Assembly (NCBI RefSeq): GCF_014851685.1
Contig: NZ_JACVAC010000001.1
Coordinates: 930,001 to 994,000 of the forward strand
Origin: Pseudomonas sp. PDM05
GTDB lineage: Bacteria; Pseudomonadota; Gammaproteobacteria; Pseudomonadales; Pseudomonadaceae
Reading direction: 5' to 3'
DNA: 64,000 nt
Positions 48,647 through 57,890 of the stretch are shown here, one piece after another. Every line of letters begins with the position of its first letter. Position 1 is the first letter of the stretch. The notes under the pieces are model-generated. The model was not told the DNA's origin and ran no database searches. It was given only the letters and a program-made list of their open reading frames with translations. The position numbers were made by a program, and so were the translations under genes.

Positions 48647-51354
48647 TGAACCGCCAGACCACCGCGTCCACCTGCTGCTATTGCGGGGTGGGGTGCGGCG
48701 TGTTGATCGAACATGACGGCGCGCAAATCCTGGGGGTGACGGGCGACCCGAGCCACCCGGCCAACTTCGGCAAATTGTGCAGCAAGGGCTCCAGCCTGCA
48801 CCTGACCGGCGACATATCCGCCCGCGCCTTGTACCCGGAGCTGCGCCTGGGCAAAGGCCTGGCGCGCTCGCGCACCGACTGGGATACCGCGCTGGAACAC
48901 GCCGCCAACGTGTTCGCCGACACCCTCGCCGAACACGGGCCGGACAGCGTGGCCTTCTACATCTCCGGGCAACTGCTGACCGAGGACTACTACAGTTTCA
49001 ACAAACTCGCCCGCGCCCTGGTGGGTACCAACAACATCGATAGCAACTCGCGGCTGTGCATGTCCTCGGCGGTGGTCGGCTACAAGCGCAGCCTGGGTGC
49101 CGATGCGCCGCCTTGCAGTTATGAGGACCTGGAAAACAGCGACTGCGTGATGATCGTTGGCAGCAATATGGCCTACGCCCACCCGGTATTGTTCCGACGT
49201 CTTGAAGAGGCCAAGGCACGCCGCCCCCAAATGAAAGTGCTGGTGATCGATCCACGCCGTACGGACACTTGCGACTTGGCTGACCTGCACCTGGCGATTC
49301 TGCCGGGCACCGATGTGGCGTTGTTCCATGGGATCTTGCATTTGCTGCTGTGGGAAGACTGGATCGACCGCGCGTTTATCCAGGCGCATACCGAGGGCTT
49401 GGCCGAGCTCAAGCGCTTGGTGCACGACTACACGCCGCAGATGGTCACACAGTTGTGCGGGATCAGCGTCGAGCAGCTGCGCTTGTGTGCCGAGTGGGTG
49501 GGCACCTCCAGCAGTTTCCTGTCGCTGTGGTGCATGGGGCTTAATCAGTCCACCGCCGGCAGCGCAAAAAACAGCGCGCTGATCAATCTGCACCTGGCCA
49601 CCGGCACCATCGGCCGACCAGGCTGTGGGCCGTTTTCCCTGACCGGTCAGCCGAATGCCATGGGCGGGCGCGAAACCGGCAGTTTGTCGAATTTGCTGCC
49701 GGGGCACCGTGAGGCAGCGAACCCAGAGCATCGCGCACAGGTTGCGGCGTATTGGGGGGTTGAGTCGTTGCCGGCGGCTACCGGGCTGACCGCTGTCGAA
49801 CTGTTCAAGCAGATGCAGGCCGGCAAGATCAAGGCGGTGTGGATCGCCTGCACCAACCCGGCGCAATCGCTGCCGGACCAGAACAGCGTGCGCGCGGCGT
49901 TGGCGGCTTGTCCCTTTGTGGTGTTGCAGGAGGCGTTTCGGACGACGGAAACCGCAGCCTTTGCCGACCTGTTGTTGCCCGCCGCCAGTTGGGGGGAGAA
50001 GGAAGGCACGGTGACCAACTCCGAACGGCGCATTTCCCACGTTCGCCGAGCTATCGCCCCACCGGGAGAAGCGCGGCCGGATTGGGCAATTACCGTAGAT
50101 TTCGCACAGCGTCTGGAACGTCGCTTGCGTCCAGGGCGCGACAGTCTGTTTGCGTTCGAGCAGCCTGCGCAGGTTTTTGACGAATACAAACTGCTGACCC
50201 AGGAGCGTGACCTCGACCTGTCAGGCATCAGCCACGCCCTGCTCGACAAGATCGGGCCACAACAATGGCCGTTTCCGAAAGGGGCACAGGCCGGCACGCC
50301 ACGCCTGTATAGCGATGGCCGCTTCCCCACCGCCAGCGGGCGCGCGCAGTTTGTCGCCGACCCGTATCGCGCAGCCAAGGAACAGCGCGATGCACGCTTC
50401 CCCCTGACCCTGATCACCGGCCGCCTGCGCGACCAGTGGCACGGCATGAGCCGCACCGGCACTGCCGCGCAGTTGTTCGGGCACGTCAGCGAGGCATTGC
50501 TGAGCCTGCATCCGGACGAAATGCGCCGTCATCGCGTGAAAGACGGTGATCTGGTCAACCTGAAAAGCCGTCGCGGGCAAGTGATCGTGGCCGTCAGCGC
50601 GGACGACAGTGTGCGCCCGGGCCAGGCGTTCCTGCCGATGCATTGGGGGGATCGGTTTCTCAAGGGCGGCGTGAACGCACTCACCCAGCCGGCATTCGAT
50701 CCGTTGTCGAAACAGCCGGAACTCAAGCACAGCGGGGTGCGCCTGGAGACCGTGCACCTGCCTTGGCAGCTGTTCGCCCTGATCGAGGGCGATGTGCAGC
50801 AACACTTTGAAGCCTTGCGCCCGCTGTGCGAGGGCTTTGCCTACGTGAGCCTGAGCCTGGCCGGGCGCGAGCGCCCTGCCCTGCTGGTGCGGGCCGCACA
50901 CAGCGAGGCGCCCGACCTGCAACTGCTGACGCGTATCGACCAATTGCTGGGCCTGAATGACGGGCCGGTGATGGCCTATGACGACCCGCGCCGCTCGATT
51001 GGCAAGCGGGTGAAAATCGAAAAAGGCCGTATCACGGCGCTGCGCCTCGCCGGGGAAACCTTGGCGCGGCACTGGCTGCAAAGCCTGTGGCTGGAGGGGC
51101 GTACAGACGATCAACTGCGCCGCTGGTTGTTGGCGCCCCTCAGCGCCCCGCCGGGGGGTGCGGCGGCCAGCAGCAAGATCCTGTGCAACTGCAAAAACGT
51201 CAGCGAGAACGCTGTGTGCAGCGCCATTGGCCGGGGCCTGGATCTGGATGGGTTGAAGCGGGAGTTGGGTTGCGGCACGCAATGCGGCTCCTGTGTCCCG
51301 GAAATCAAACGTTTATTGGCGAGCAACCTGCAGCCAATCGCAATCAGTGTGTGA
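48646..51354 (+). CDS. nasC: Assimilatory nitrate reductase, catalytic subunit
   Basis: Cytoplasmic molybdopterin bis-MGD enzyme reducing nitrate to nitrite; 902 residues. It has an N-terminal [4Fe-4S] motif CCYCGVGCGV with a downstream Cys in KLCSKG, the molybdopterin domains (NSRLCMSSAVVGYKRSLG, GQPNAMGGRETGS) and a C-terminal BFD-like [2Fe-2S] domain (CNCKNVSENAVC...CGTQCGSCVPEI). The fused [2Fe-2S] tail suggests direct electron intake, as no separate flavoprotein subunit is encoded here. It starts on the nirD stop. Symbol follows Pseudomonas naming; others call it nasA. Confidence 0.94.
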   Translation: MNRQTTASTCCYCGVGCGVLIEHDGAQILGVTGDPSHPANFGKLCSKGSSLHLTGDISARALYPELRLGKGLARSRTDWDTALEHAANVFADTLAEHGPDSVAFYISGQLLTEDYYSFNKLARALVGTNNIDSNSRLCMSSAVVGYKRSLGADAPPCSYEDLENSDCVMIVGSNMAYAHPVLFRRLEEAKARRPQMKVLVIDPRRTDTCDLADLHLAILPGTDVALFHGILHLLLWEDWIDRAFIQAHTEGLAELKRLVHDYTPQMVTQLCGISVEQLRLCAEWVGTSSSFLSLWCMGLNQSTAGSAKNSALINLHLATGTIGRPGCGPFSLTGQPNAMGGRETGSLSNLLPGHREAANPEHRAQVAAYWGVESLPAATGLTAVELFKQMQAGKIKAVWIACTNPAQSLPDQNSVRAALAACPFVVLQEAFRTTETAAFADLLLPAASWGEKEGTVTNSERRISHVRRAIAPPGEARPDWAITVDFAQRLERRLRPGRDSLFAFEQPAQVFDEYKLLTQERDLDLSGISHALLDKIGPQQWPFPKGAQAGTPRLYSDGRFPTASGRAQFVADPYRAAKEQRDARFPLTLITGRLRDQWHGMSRTGTAAQLFGHVSEALLSLHPDEMRRHRVKDGDLVNLKSRRGQVIVAVSADDSVRPGQAFLPMHWGDRFLKGGVNALTQPAFDPLSKQPELKHSGVRLETVHLPWQLFALIEGDVQQHFEALRPLCEGFAYVSLSLAGRERPALLVRAAHSEAPDLQLLTRIDQLLGLNDGPVMAYDDPRRSIGKRVKIEKGRITALRLAGETLARHWLQSLWLEGRTDDQLRRWLLAPLSAPPGGAAASSKILCNCKNVSENAVCSAIGRGLDLDGLKRELGCGTQCGSCVPEIKRLLASNLQPIAISV

Positions 51355-51364
51355 GGGCAACGAC

Positions 51365-52108
51365 ATGAGCGCAAAAGTCTGGCTGGTGGGCGCAGGCCCC
51401 GGTGATCCGGAACTGCTGACCCTCAAGGCGGTAAGGGCCCTGCATGGGGCCGATGTGGTACTGATTGATGACTTGGTCAATCCGGCGGTGCTGGAACACT
51501 GCGCGAGTGCGCGGGTGATCACGGTAGGAAAGCGCGGTGGTTGTCGCTCGACGCCGCAGGATTTCATCCACCGCCTGATGCTGCGTTATGCGCGCCAGGG
51601 TAAGTGCGTGGTACGGCTCAAGGGCGGCGATCCGTGCATTTTCGGGCGGGGCGGCGAAGAAGCCATGTGGCTGCATGAGCGCGGGATCGAGGTGGAGTTG
51701 GTCAACGGAATTACCGCGGGCCTGGCGGGGGCGACGAATTGCGCGATCCCCCTGACGTTGCGCGGTGTCAGCCGTGGTGTAACCCTGGTCACGGCGCATA
51801 CCCAGGACGACAGCAGCCTGAATTGGCGTGCATTGGCCGAAAGCGGGACGACGTTGGTGGTGTACATGGGGGTGGCGAAGCTGGAGGAGATTCGCCAACA
51901 ACTGCTGGAGGGCGGCATGGCGGCGGATATGCCGGTGGCGATGATCGAAAACGCTTCGTTGCCTCACCAGCGCGAATGCCGCAGTGCGCTGTCGCGGATG
52001 CATGAGGACGCCCAGGCGTTTGCCTTGAAGAGCCCGGCCATCCTGGTGATTGGCAAGGTCGCGGCCAATGGGCAAGCCGCTTATGTAGCGGCAGCGGCCA
52101 GCGCCTGA
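51365..52108 (+). CDS. cobA: Uroporphyrinogen-III C-methyltransferase
   Basis: SAM-dependent enzyme making precorrin-2, the precursor of the siroheme needed by NirB. The 247-residue product is a single SUMT domain: VGAGPGDPELLTLKA, VGKRGG, RLKGGDPCIFGRGGEE, PLTLRGVSRGVTLVTAHT and VVYMGVAKL. It lacks the CysG dehydrogenase/chelatase half. It follows the nitrate reductase gene by ten bases and ends the operon; a strong terminator is just downstream. Confidence 0.95.
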   Translation: MSAKVWLVGAGPGDPELLTLKAVRALHGADVVLIDDLVNPAVLEHCASARVITVGKRGGCRSTPQDFIHRLMLRYARQGKCVVRLKGGDPCIFGRGGEEAMWLHERGIEVELVNGITAGLAGATNCAIPLTLRGVSRGVTLVTAHTQDDSSLNWRALAESGTTLVVYMGVAKLEEIRQQLLEGGMAADMPVAMIENASLPHQRECRSALSRMHEDAQAFALKSPAILVIGKVAANGQAAYVAAAASA

Positions 52109-52123
52109 GGCAAATTGCAGGCG

Positions 52124-52155
52124 AAAAAAAGCCCGGCCTGAGCCGGGCTTTTTTC
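52124..52155. terminator. Bidirectional rho-independent terminator between cobA and oprF
   Basis: AAAAAAAGCCCGGC-CTGA-GCCGGGCTTTTTT forms a seven-pair GC stem flanked by A and T tracts. It serves the convergent cobA and oprF transcripts. Confidence 0.92.
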
Positions 52156-52168
52156 TACCACTCAGTAA

Positions 52169-53149
52169 TTACTGAGCTTGGGCTTCAACCGACGCTTCTA
52201 CGCGACGGTTAACAGCACGACCAGCTTCAGTTGCGTTGTCAGCAACTGGGCGGGATTCGCCGTAACCTACGGAAGTTACGCGGTTGGCAGCAACGCCGTC
52301 TTTAACCAGGACTTGCTTAACAGCGTCAGCACGACGCTGGGACAGCTTCTGGTTGTAAGCGTCTGGACCTACGGAGTCAGTGTGACCAGCCACTTCTACG
52401 TGGGTAGCTGGGTACTGCTTCATGAAGTCAGCCAGGTTTTTCACGTCGCCGTAGCTGTTAGGCTTAACAACGGCCTTGTCGAAGTCGAACTTAACGTCCA
52501 GCTCAACACGAACAACCTGAGCAACTGGAGCTTCTGGCTCTGGGGTTGGCTCTGGAGCTGGTGCTGGGGTAGGAGCCGGAGCTACTGCGCCAGCGTTGCC
52601 GCCGAAGTTCACACCCAGGCCAACCAGTGCGGAGTAATCCCACTTGCCGTTGTCCATAGCGTAGTCAGCTTCAACACCAGCACGAGCGTACAGGTTGTCG
52701 GTGAAGTAGTACTTCACGCCAGTACCAACGATAGCCAGGGTCGACTGATCGCGACCGCTGTGGCCGTCAGCTTTGACGTTGCCACGGCTCTGGTGACCGA
52801 AACCACCTTCTACGTATGGACGCAGGCTGTCTACGCCAGCTTGACCGAAGTGATACTGGGCAACCAGGCTGCCGGTATCGCCTTTGATTTTCTGGTTACC
52901 AGTACCGTCGTTCGAACGGGTGTGGTTGGTTTTGTCGTAGGACAGGTTCAACGACAGGTCGTCGGTCAGGAAGTAACCAATGCGAGCGCCTGGGTTGAAG
53001 CCGTCTTCGATGTGCTTAACGCTATCGTTGAATTGCTTCTTGTAGAACAGCTCGCCTTCAACTGCGCCTTGGCCTTGTGCCAGTGCGCCGAAAGAAGAAG
53101 CGGCAATAAGAGTACCAATGGCCAAGCCCAAGGTGTTTTTCAGTTTCAT
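52169..53149 (-). CDS. oprF: Major outer membrane porin OprF
   Basis: OmpA-family porin that links the outer membrane to peptidoglycan. The 326-residue product has a signal peptide (1-24, cut after ALA), an eight-stranded N-terminal barrel (about 25-185), a proline/alanine-rich linker (APAPTPAPAPEPTPEP) and a C-terminal OmpA domain with VEVAGHTDSVGPDAYNQKLS and RRADAVKQVL. No cysteine pair is visible, unlike Pseudomonas aeruginosa OprF. It follows sigX on the same strand; SigX is the known activator of oprF. Confidence 0.97.
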   Translation of the reverse strand: MKLKNTLGLAIGTLIAASSFGALAQGQGAVEGELFYKKQFNDSVKHIEDGFNPGARIGYFLTDDLSLNLSYDKTNHTRSNDGTGNQKIKGDTGSLVAQYHFGQAGVDSLRPYVEGGFGHQSRGNVKADGHSGRDQSTLAIVGTGVKYYFTDNLYARAGVEADYAMDNGKWDYSALVGLGVNFGGNAGAVAPAPTPAPAPEPTPEPEAPVAQVVRVELDVKFDFDKAVVKPNSYGDVKNLADFMKQYPATHVEVAGHTDSVGPDAYNQKLSQRRADAVKQVLVKDGVAANRVTSVGYGESRPVADNATEAGRAVNRRVEASVEAQAQ

Positions 53150-53256
53150 CCGTTAAATCCCCATCTGGTGATTGTAAAGCAGTCCCACAAACCGGGGGAC
53201 AACTCGGCGACAAGTCTAACAGAACTTGCCTACACGTAAGAGATATTTGCCACGCA

Positions 53257-53847
53257 CTAAGTTTCAGTCTCGCCCGCAAATTTCTCACGTAATTTATCTA
53301 GAGCACGTTTGTAACGCATTTTTGTAGCACTCAAACCCATGTGCATGATGTCAGCGATTTCCTGAAACTCGAGCTCTGCGACAAATCGTAGCACCAGAAT
53401 TTCCCGGTCAATCGGGTTCACATACACCAACCAACGATCGAGTCCGCCCTTCTCCTCGGGTGCCGGCGTCTTCTCTTCAGACGCTTCCTCAAGGGGGTCC
53501 AGACTCAACGCGTCCATCAAGCGACGCTTTCGTCGTTCCTTGCGATACTGCGTGATGCACTCGTTGTACGTGATGCTATAGAGCCATGTCTTGAACTTCG
53601 ATTTCCCCTCGAAGTTCTTCAAGCCGTACAGCACCTTGAGCATCACTTCCTGACAGACATCATCCGCATCTCTATCGTTCCCTAAATACCTTGAACAAAC
53701 GTTGAACAGAGTGCGTTGATATCTGCGCATCAATTCTTCGTACGCGCGAGTTACGTGAAACAGCTCCGTGTGCGAGCGCGCGACCAACTCCTCATCAGAG
53801 AGCTCACGGGGGTCATAGCGCGTGGACAGCGTTTGGGCTTTATTCAA
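53257..53847 (-). CDS. sigX: ECF sigma factor SigX
   Basis: Envelope-stress ECF sigma factor of 196 residues. Region 2 (about 40-105, with YLGNDRDADDVCQEVMLKVLYGL and KFKTWLYSITYNECI) and region 4 (about 135-190, VNPIDREILVLRFVAELEFQEIADIM) are complete. The start appears to be TTG at 53847 (NKAQTLSTRYD), with no strong ribosome binding site. No anti-sigma gene is adjacent; activity is thought to respond through CmpX. oprF lies 107 bases downstream. Confidence 0.95.
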   Translation of the reverse strand: MNKAQTLSTRYDPRELSDEELVARSHTELFHVTRAYEELMRRYQRTLFNVCSRYLGNDRDADDVCQEVMLKVLYGLKNFEGKSKFKTWLYSITYNECITQYRKERRKRRLMDALSLDPLEEASEEKTPAPEEKGGLDRWLVYVNPIDREILVLRFVAELEFQEIADIMHMGLSATKMRYKRALDKLREKFAGETET

Positions 53848-53934
53848 AACAAGTCGTGCCGACAGTCAGGTCAATGTCCGCTACAGCCCGGTCACCCGGG
53901 TTTGCGGCGGCGTACATTAGCAGGGTTTGCCGGA

Positions 53935-54759
53935 TTAGCGGCTACTGACCTGCTGCTCCAGGAGAATCCGATTGGACAACGACACGAGGTCGCCGTCGTC
54001 GGTCAGCACTGTCGTCTTGACAGTACCGATCTCCTCGATTTGCCCTTCGACCTCGCCCACACGCACCTGTTGCCCCACCTGATACAGCTCACGCACATAG
54101 ATTCCCGCAAGAATCTGGCCGGCAATTTCCCGGCTTCCGAGGCCCATGGCCAGTGCAACGGCCAGACCAACGGTAATCAAAACGATCACAATCACGTGGT
54201 TGAGCAGGTCAGTCTTGACCTCCAACTGGCTGATCGCGACCGAAATACTGATGATGATCACCAGCCCCTGGGCAATTCGCCCGAGGCCTGCGGCATAGTC
54301 CAGCCCCACGCCTTCCGCGGCGCCGCGCACCAGGCCGTTGGCCAATTGCGCCAGCAGAACGCCTACCAGCAGCACCAACGCGCCGCCGAAAACCTTCGGC
54401 AAATACAGCGCCAGCATGTCGAGCGTAGCTGAAACTCGCTCAAGTCCAAGGGATTGAGCCGCAGAAACCAGAAAAATCAGCAATACGAACCAGTAGACGA
54501 TCTTGCCGATCAGCGTGGAGATCGGCACTTGCAGCCCGGCACGGCCCAGCAACTTGGTCAGGCCGGTGCCGGCCATCAGGCGATCAAGGCCCAGTTTGGC
54601 GAGCAATTTGGACAGCAGGGTGTCGAGCAGCTTGGCCACGACAAAGCCCAGCAACACCAGTACCAGAGCACCAAACAGGTTGGGAATGAAGTTCGCCACC
54701 TTGGTCCACAACGCGGTCATCGCGGTGACCAGGCTCTGGGTCCAGAGATCAAGTTCCAT
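53935..54759 (-). CDS. cmpX: Mechanosensitive ion channel-like membrane protein CmpX
   Basis: Small-conductance channel-family protein of 274 residues. It has four or five hydrophobic helices (about 20-45, 80-105, 120-145, 165-210) and a C-terminal cytoplasmic MscS-like beta domain (VRELYQVGQQVRVGEVEGQIEEIG). In Pseudomonas it is encoded next to sigX and influences SigX activity. The ATG at 54759 follows the crfX stop by two bases. A small GC hairpin (AACCCGGGTGACCGGGCT) lies in the 87-base gap to sigX. Confidence 0.92.
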   Translation of the reverse strand: MELDLWTQSLVTAMTALWTKVANFIPNLFGALVLVLLGFVVAKLLDTLLSKLLAKLGLDRLMAGTGLTKLLGRAGLQVPISTLIGKIVYWFVLLIFLVSAAQSLGLERVSATLDMLALYLPKVFGGALVLLVGVLLAQLANGLVRGAAEGVGLDYAAGLGRIAQGLVIIISISVAISQLEVKTDLLNHVIVIVLITVGLAVALAMGLGSREIAGQILAGIYVRELYQVGQQVRVGEVEGQIEEIGTVKTTVLTDDGDLVSLSNRILLEQQVSSR

Positions 54760-54761
54760 AT

Positions 54762-55007
54762 TCAATCAGCCTTATCAGCAGTGCGAGCAAGAGATCTACG
54801 ACGGGAAACCGGCGATACGTGGGCCGAACCATTGTTCAGGGCCATCATCAACGCCGGCAGCCAACGACCGAGCAGACCGAACAAATCACCCGCCCCTACC
54901 TGACGGTTGGCGGTTTTCAGCACGCGACCCAGGCAGGCATCGTCATCCCGGTTGGATGGCGAAGCATTGAGCATGTCACGCAAAGACTGTTCGAACGGAT
55001 CGTGCAT
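54762..55007 (-). CDS. crfX: CrfX, small Pseudomonas-specific protein
   Basis: The 81-residue product matches the cytoplasmic protein CrfX encoded upstream of cmpX in Pseudomonas; the N-terminus MHDPFEQSLRDMLNASPSN is distinctive. It has no known domain. The end is basic (SRRRSLARTADKAD). The ATG at 55007 is chosen over a longer frame by family start. It is two bases from cmpX and co-transcribed with it. Confidence 0.85.
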   Translation of the reverse strand: MHDPFEQSLRDMLNASPSNRDDDACLGRVLKTANRQVGAGDLFGLLGRWLPALMMALNNGSAHVSPVSRRRSLARTADKAD

Positions 55008-55093
55008 AAAGACCTCTCGCAAGTGTTTTAAAAGACGAGGGTAAAATTCTTGGGGTCACATAGGACCCTTCCTACGTTCAGCTCATATTCAGC

Positions 55094-56089
55094 TCAAACC
55101 CAGCGCAATCGTCGAAATAGCCACCATTGTCCCAGCGCAACCGCCACCATCATCAGGCAGGCAATCACGAATCCGTAGGGGCTGGCGGAGAACGGAATCC
55201 CGCCCACATTGATACCCAGCAAACCGGTGAGAAAACTCATCGGCAGGAAGATCCCGGTGATGATACCGAAGCGATACATGGTGCGGTTCATGCGCACGCT
55301 CAAACGCCGGTCTTCGGCCTCCAGCACAAGCCCCACGCGCTCCCGAGCCAATTCGAGCTCTTCCAGGTAACGCGTCAGACTGTTGTTCAATTCGTTCCAG
55401 TAATCGGCATCGTCGTCACAGAACCACGGCAATTTGATCCGCGTCAGCTGGGCAAAAATGTCGCGCTGCGGGGCGAGGAATCGCTTGAGCCCGGCCGCTC
55501 GCCGACGGATCTGCAAAACGCTGCCATGTTCCGGGGTATACCGTTCGTCGGTATCGAGTTTTTCTTCCTCGGTATCGACGATTTCAGACAGGTCGGTGAC
55601 CAGATCCTGCACTTTATTGGTCAGGTACTGCGCCATATAAAGGATAAGTTCTGACGCCGTTTTAGGACCTTTGCCATCCGCCAACTGCACCAACAGCTCA
55701 TCGGTGGCACGCAACGGTCGCAGGCGCAGGGAAATCACCCGGTTGGCCGCAGCAAAGATACGTACCGAGACCATGTCCTCCGGCTCGGCGCCGGGGTTGA
55801 GGTTGACCCCGCGCAGGAACAGCAACAGCTGCGCATCCGGCAGTGGCAACAGGCGCGGGCGGGTGTTTTCCTCCAGCAGCAGGTCGCAGGCGAATTCACT
55901 CAGGCCACTGGATTTGCGCAGCCAGGTCTGCGTTTGGGGATGGCTGCGATCCCAGTGCAGCCACAGGCTTTCCTGGGGCTGCAGTTGCAAATCGTCAAGC
56001 TCAGTCCGGGCAATCGAACGCGCACCGCCTTTACCGTCCAGCACCAGGGCATGCACCAGCCCCCATTGCGCGTTTTCTTCCTCGAACAT
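55094..56089 (-). CDS. cmaX: CorA/ZntB-family metal ion transporter (CmaX)
   Basis: The 331-residue product has a large soluble N-terminal domain with an acidic, coiled-coil-rich neck (about 160-270) and two C-terminal membrane helices. Between them is GINVGGIP, a variant of the CorA GMN selectivity motif and close to ZntB. ATG 56089 is chosen with AGGGG upstream. In Pseudomonas this gene is named cmaX and sits next to crfX-cmpX. The transported ion is not established from sequence. Confidence 0.9.
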   Translation of the reverse strand: MFEEENAQWGLVHALVLDGKGGARSIARTELDDLQLQPQESLWLHWDRSHPQTQTWLRKSSGLSEFACDLLLEENTRPRLLPLPDAQLLLFLRGVNLNPGAEPEDMVSVRIFAAANRVISLRLRPLRATDELLVQLADGKGPKTASELILYMAQYLTNKVQDLVTDLSEIVDTEEEKLDTDERYTPEHGSVLQIRRRAAGLKRFLAPQRDIFAQLTRIKLPWFCDDDADYWNELNNSLTRYLEELELARERVGLVLEAEDRRLSVRMNRTMYRFGIITGIFLPMSFLTGLLGINVGGIPFSASPYGFVIACLMMVAVALGQWWLFRRLRWV

Positions 56090-56114
56090 CCTCACCCCTG
56101 TCGGCTATTGCAGT

Positions 56115-56606
56115 TTATTCAGGCATTTTCAGCGGGCTTGGCGAGACAATCACGCCATTGTTGTCGGCGTAGATGTACTCACCCGGACGGAACGTCACCC
56201 CGGCAAACGTCACCACCACGTTCAGGTCGCCGATCCCGCGCTTGTCGGTCTTCATCGGATGGCTGGCCAGGGCCTGCACCCCCAGGTCGGTCTGCGCGAT
56301 GACATCGACATCACGGATGCAACCGTAGATCACCAGGCCTTCCCAACCGTTTTTCGCGGCTTTCTCGGCGATCATGTCGCCCAGCAAGGCGCGGCGCAGG
56401 GAACCACCACCGTCAACCACCAACACCTTGCCAGCGCCCGGCTGGTCGGCTTGTTCCTTGACCAGCGAGTTGTCCTCGAAGCACTTGATGGTGACGATCT
56501 CACCGCCAAAGGAATCTCGGCCACCGAAGTTGCTGAACATCGGCTCGACGACCTGCACCAGGTCCGGGTAGGCATCGCACAGGTCGGGGGTCACGTAATG
56601 GTTCAT
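56115..56606 (-). CDS. rraA: Ribonuclease E activity regulator RraA family protein
   Basis: The 163-residue product matches Rra[51 protein letters not shown] and [13 protein letters not shown]. In Escherichia coli RraA binds and inhibits RNase E; related proteins act as HMG/CHA aldolases, with metal-binding Arg and Asp (R-x19-D), which are present (C-I-R-D). Either role is possible. It lies 25 bases upstream of cmaX on the same strand. Confidence 0.92.
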   Translation of the reverse strand: MNHYVTPDLCDAYPDLVQVVEPMFSNFGGRDSFGGEIVTIKCFEDNSLVKEQADQPGAGKVLVVDGGGSLRRALLGDMIAEKAAKNGWEGLVIYGCIRDVDVIAQTDLGVQALASHPMKTDKRGIGDLNVVVTFAGVTFRPGEYIYADNNGVIVSPSPLKMPE

Positions 56607-56794
56607 CGAAAAAATTCCTTTCTGCCAAAGAAGTGTCTTTCAAGGAAGTACCGGTCGAAACAGGCGCAGAACATCCCACTCGCTTCGCCGCAACGCAATA
56701 GCCACTGCGCGACTGAATATGACCAGAAGCGTTCAGCGCGTCATATCTTAGCCGCAACCGCAAAGGAGCGAAACGCCCGTGGCTGAGCGCTCCA

Positions 56795-57784
56795 TCAAAC
56801 CTTAGTCGCAGGCTCGACCGAGGCACCGGGCAAAGGTGTGAGCGGATCCTTCAGCCATTGCGTCATCAACGGCCACACTTCAGCCTGCGCCGCTTTGCTG
56901 ACCAGCATCTCTACGTGCCCGAAATCCCCGCTGAAACCCTGCTGGCGTCCCAGGCACAGGTACTGGCGATGCTCAGAACCCACCTGTTCGAACAGCTTGC
57001 GGCAGGCCCAGTCCGGGTCTTGATGATCGCCGGCGGCGCTCACCGCCAACAGCGGCACATCGACCTCGGCCAAACCTTTCCACCAATCATTCTTACCCTC
57101 GCCAAAACGGCCAAACAGGCCATTCCAGCGCATGGCTTCGATCAGCACGCCCGCCGGCTCATCCTCTGGGCCGCGCTTGTAGCGTGAGCCGGAAATCCCG
57201 CCGATGCGTTTCAACAGCACGCGCCCCGTCCACTCCACCGGCGGCAGCTTCAACGGCCAGTGCGTGCGACTGACCTGACAGCCAAACAATGCCGCAGAAG
57301 CCACCGCCGGTGCCCCCAGATACTCGCCCCCCAGGGCCGCAGCCAAGGTCGTGGCGCCCAGGGAATGGCCGATCCAGTGCGGAACCTGCGCACTTTGCTC
57401 ACGTACAAACGCGCCAATGGCCGGCAAATCGTAACGCGCATAGTCGGCGACGCGGTTGCGCGTGTAGTCATGGTTGCGCTTGGACAAGCCATGACCGCGC
57501 ATTTCCGGGATCCATACATCAAACCCCTGGCGCGCCAGGTAGGCCCCCAGACCGAGCCCCTTGGGCGAATACCAGAAGCGTCGGTTGGAAAAACTGCCAT
57601 GCAATAAAATAACGGGAATGCCCCGGTTTTGCGGGACATCCGCCAGGCCCAAACGGGTAACCGCGAGCTCGACGGTGCCGTCGGGACTGTTACCGGGTTT
57701 GAGTCGGTAGACATCTTCACTCAGGTCGCCACGACGTTCAGCGCTGATCAGGGCGACAGGAAACAGGTTGCTACTGCTTTGCAT
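56795..57784 (-). CDS. Alpha/beta hydrolase
   Basis: The 329-residue product has the alpha/beta hydrolase fold: oxyanion loop VILLHGSFSNRRFW, nucleophile elbow WIGHSLGATTL (Ser about 145), a likely catalytic Asp in SAAGDHQDPDW and His in GDFGHVEMLVS. There is no signal peptide. Family members include esterases and lipases; the substrate is unknown. The ATG at 57784 is chosen over an in-frame TTG. Order rraA-hydrolase-ppsA is conserved in Pseudomonas. The 188-base gap to rraA holds nothing recognisable. Confidence 0.87.
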   Translation of the reverse strand: MQSSSNLFPVALISAERRGDLSEDVYRLKPGNSPDGTVELAVTRLGLADVPQNRGIPVILLHGSFSNRRFWYSPKGLGLGAYLARQGFDVWIPEMRGHGLSKRNHDYTRNRVADYARYDLPAIGAFVREQSAQVPHWIGHSLGATTLAAALGGEYLGAPAVASAALFGCQVSRTHWPLKLPPVEWTGRVLLKRIGGISGSRYKRGPEDEPAGVLIEAMRWNGLFGRFGEGKNDWWKGLAEVDVPLLAVSAAGDHQDPDWACRKLFEQVGSEHRQYLCLGRQQGFSGDFGHVEMLVSKAAQAEVWPLMTQWLKDPLTPLPGASVEPATKV

Positions 57785-57797
57785 AATGCTCTTGCAC

Positions 57798-57830
57798 AAA
57801 AAAGGGCGGCGTCCGCGGGGATTGCCGCCC
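57798..57830 (-). terminator. Rho-independent terminator after ppsA
   Basis: On the minus strand GGGCGGC pairs with GCCGCCC and is followed by TTTTTTG. It lies between the ppsA stop and the hydrolase start. Confidence 0.85.
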
Positions 57831-57845
57831 TGTACAGATAAGAAT

Positions 57846-57872
57846 GCCGGTCACCCGCGACAGGTGACCGGC
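57846..57872 (-). terminator. Second hairpin downstream of ppsA
   Basis: GCCGGTCACC / GGTGACCGGC around a seven-base loop, only 19 bases from the ppsA stop. There is no T-tract, so it may protect the transcript end or pause transcription before the main terminator. Confidence 0.5.
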
Positions 57873-57890
57873 ACTTTTGACGTATCGACC

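Noticed and set aside
57846..57872. Second ppsA hairpin as the main terminator
   Set aside because: It lacks a T-tract; the hairpin at 57798-57830 with TTTTTT is the better terminator.
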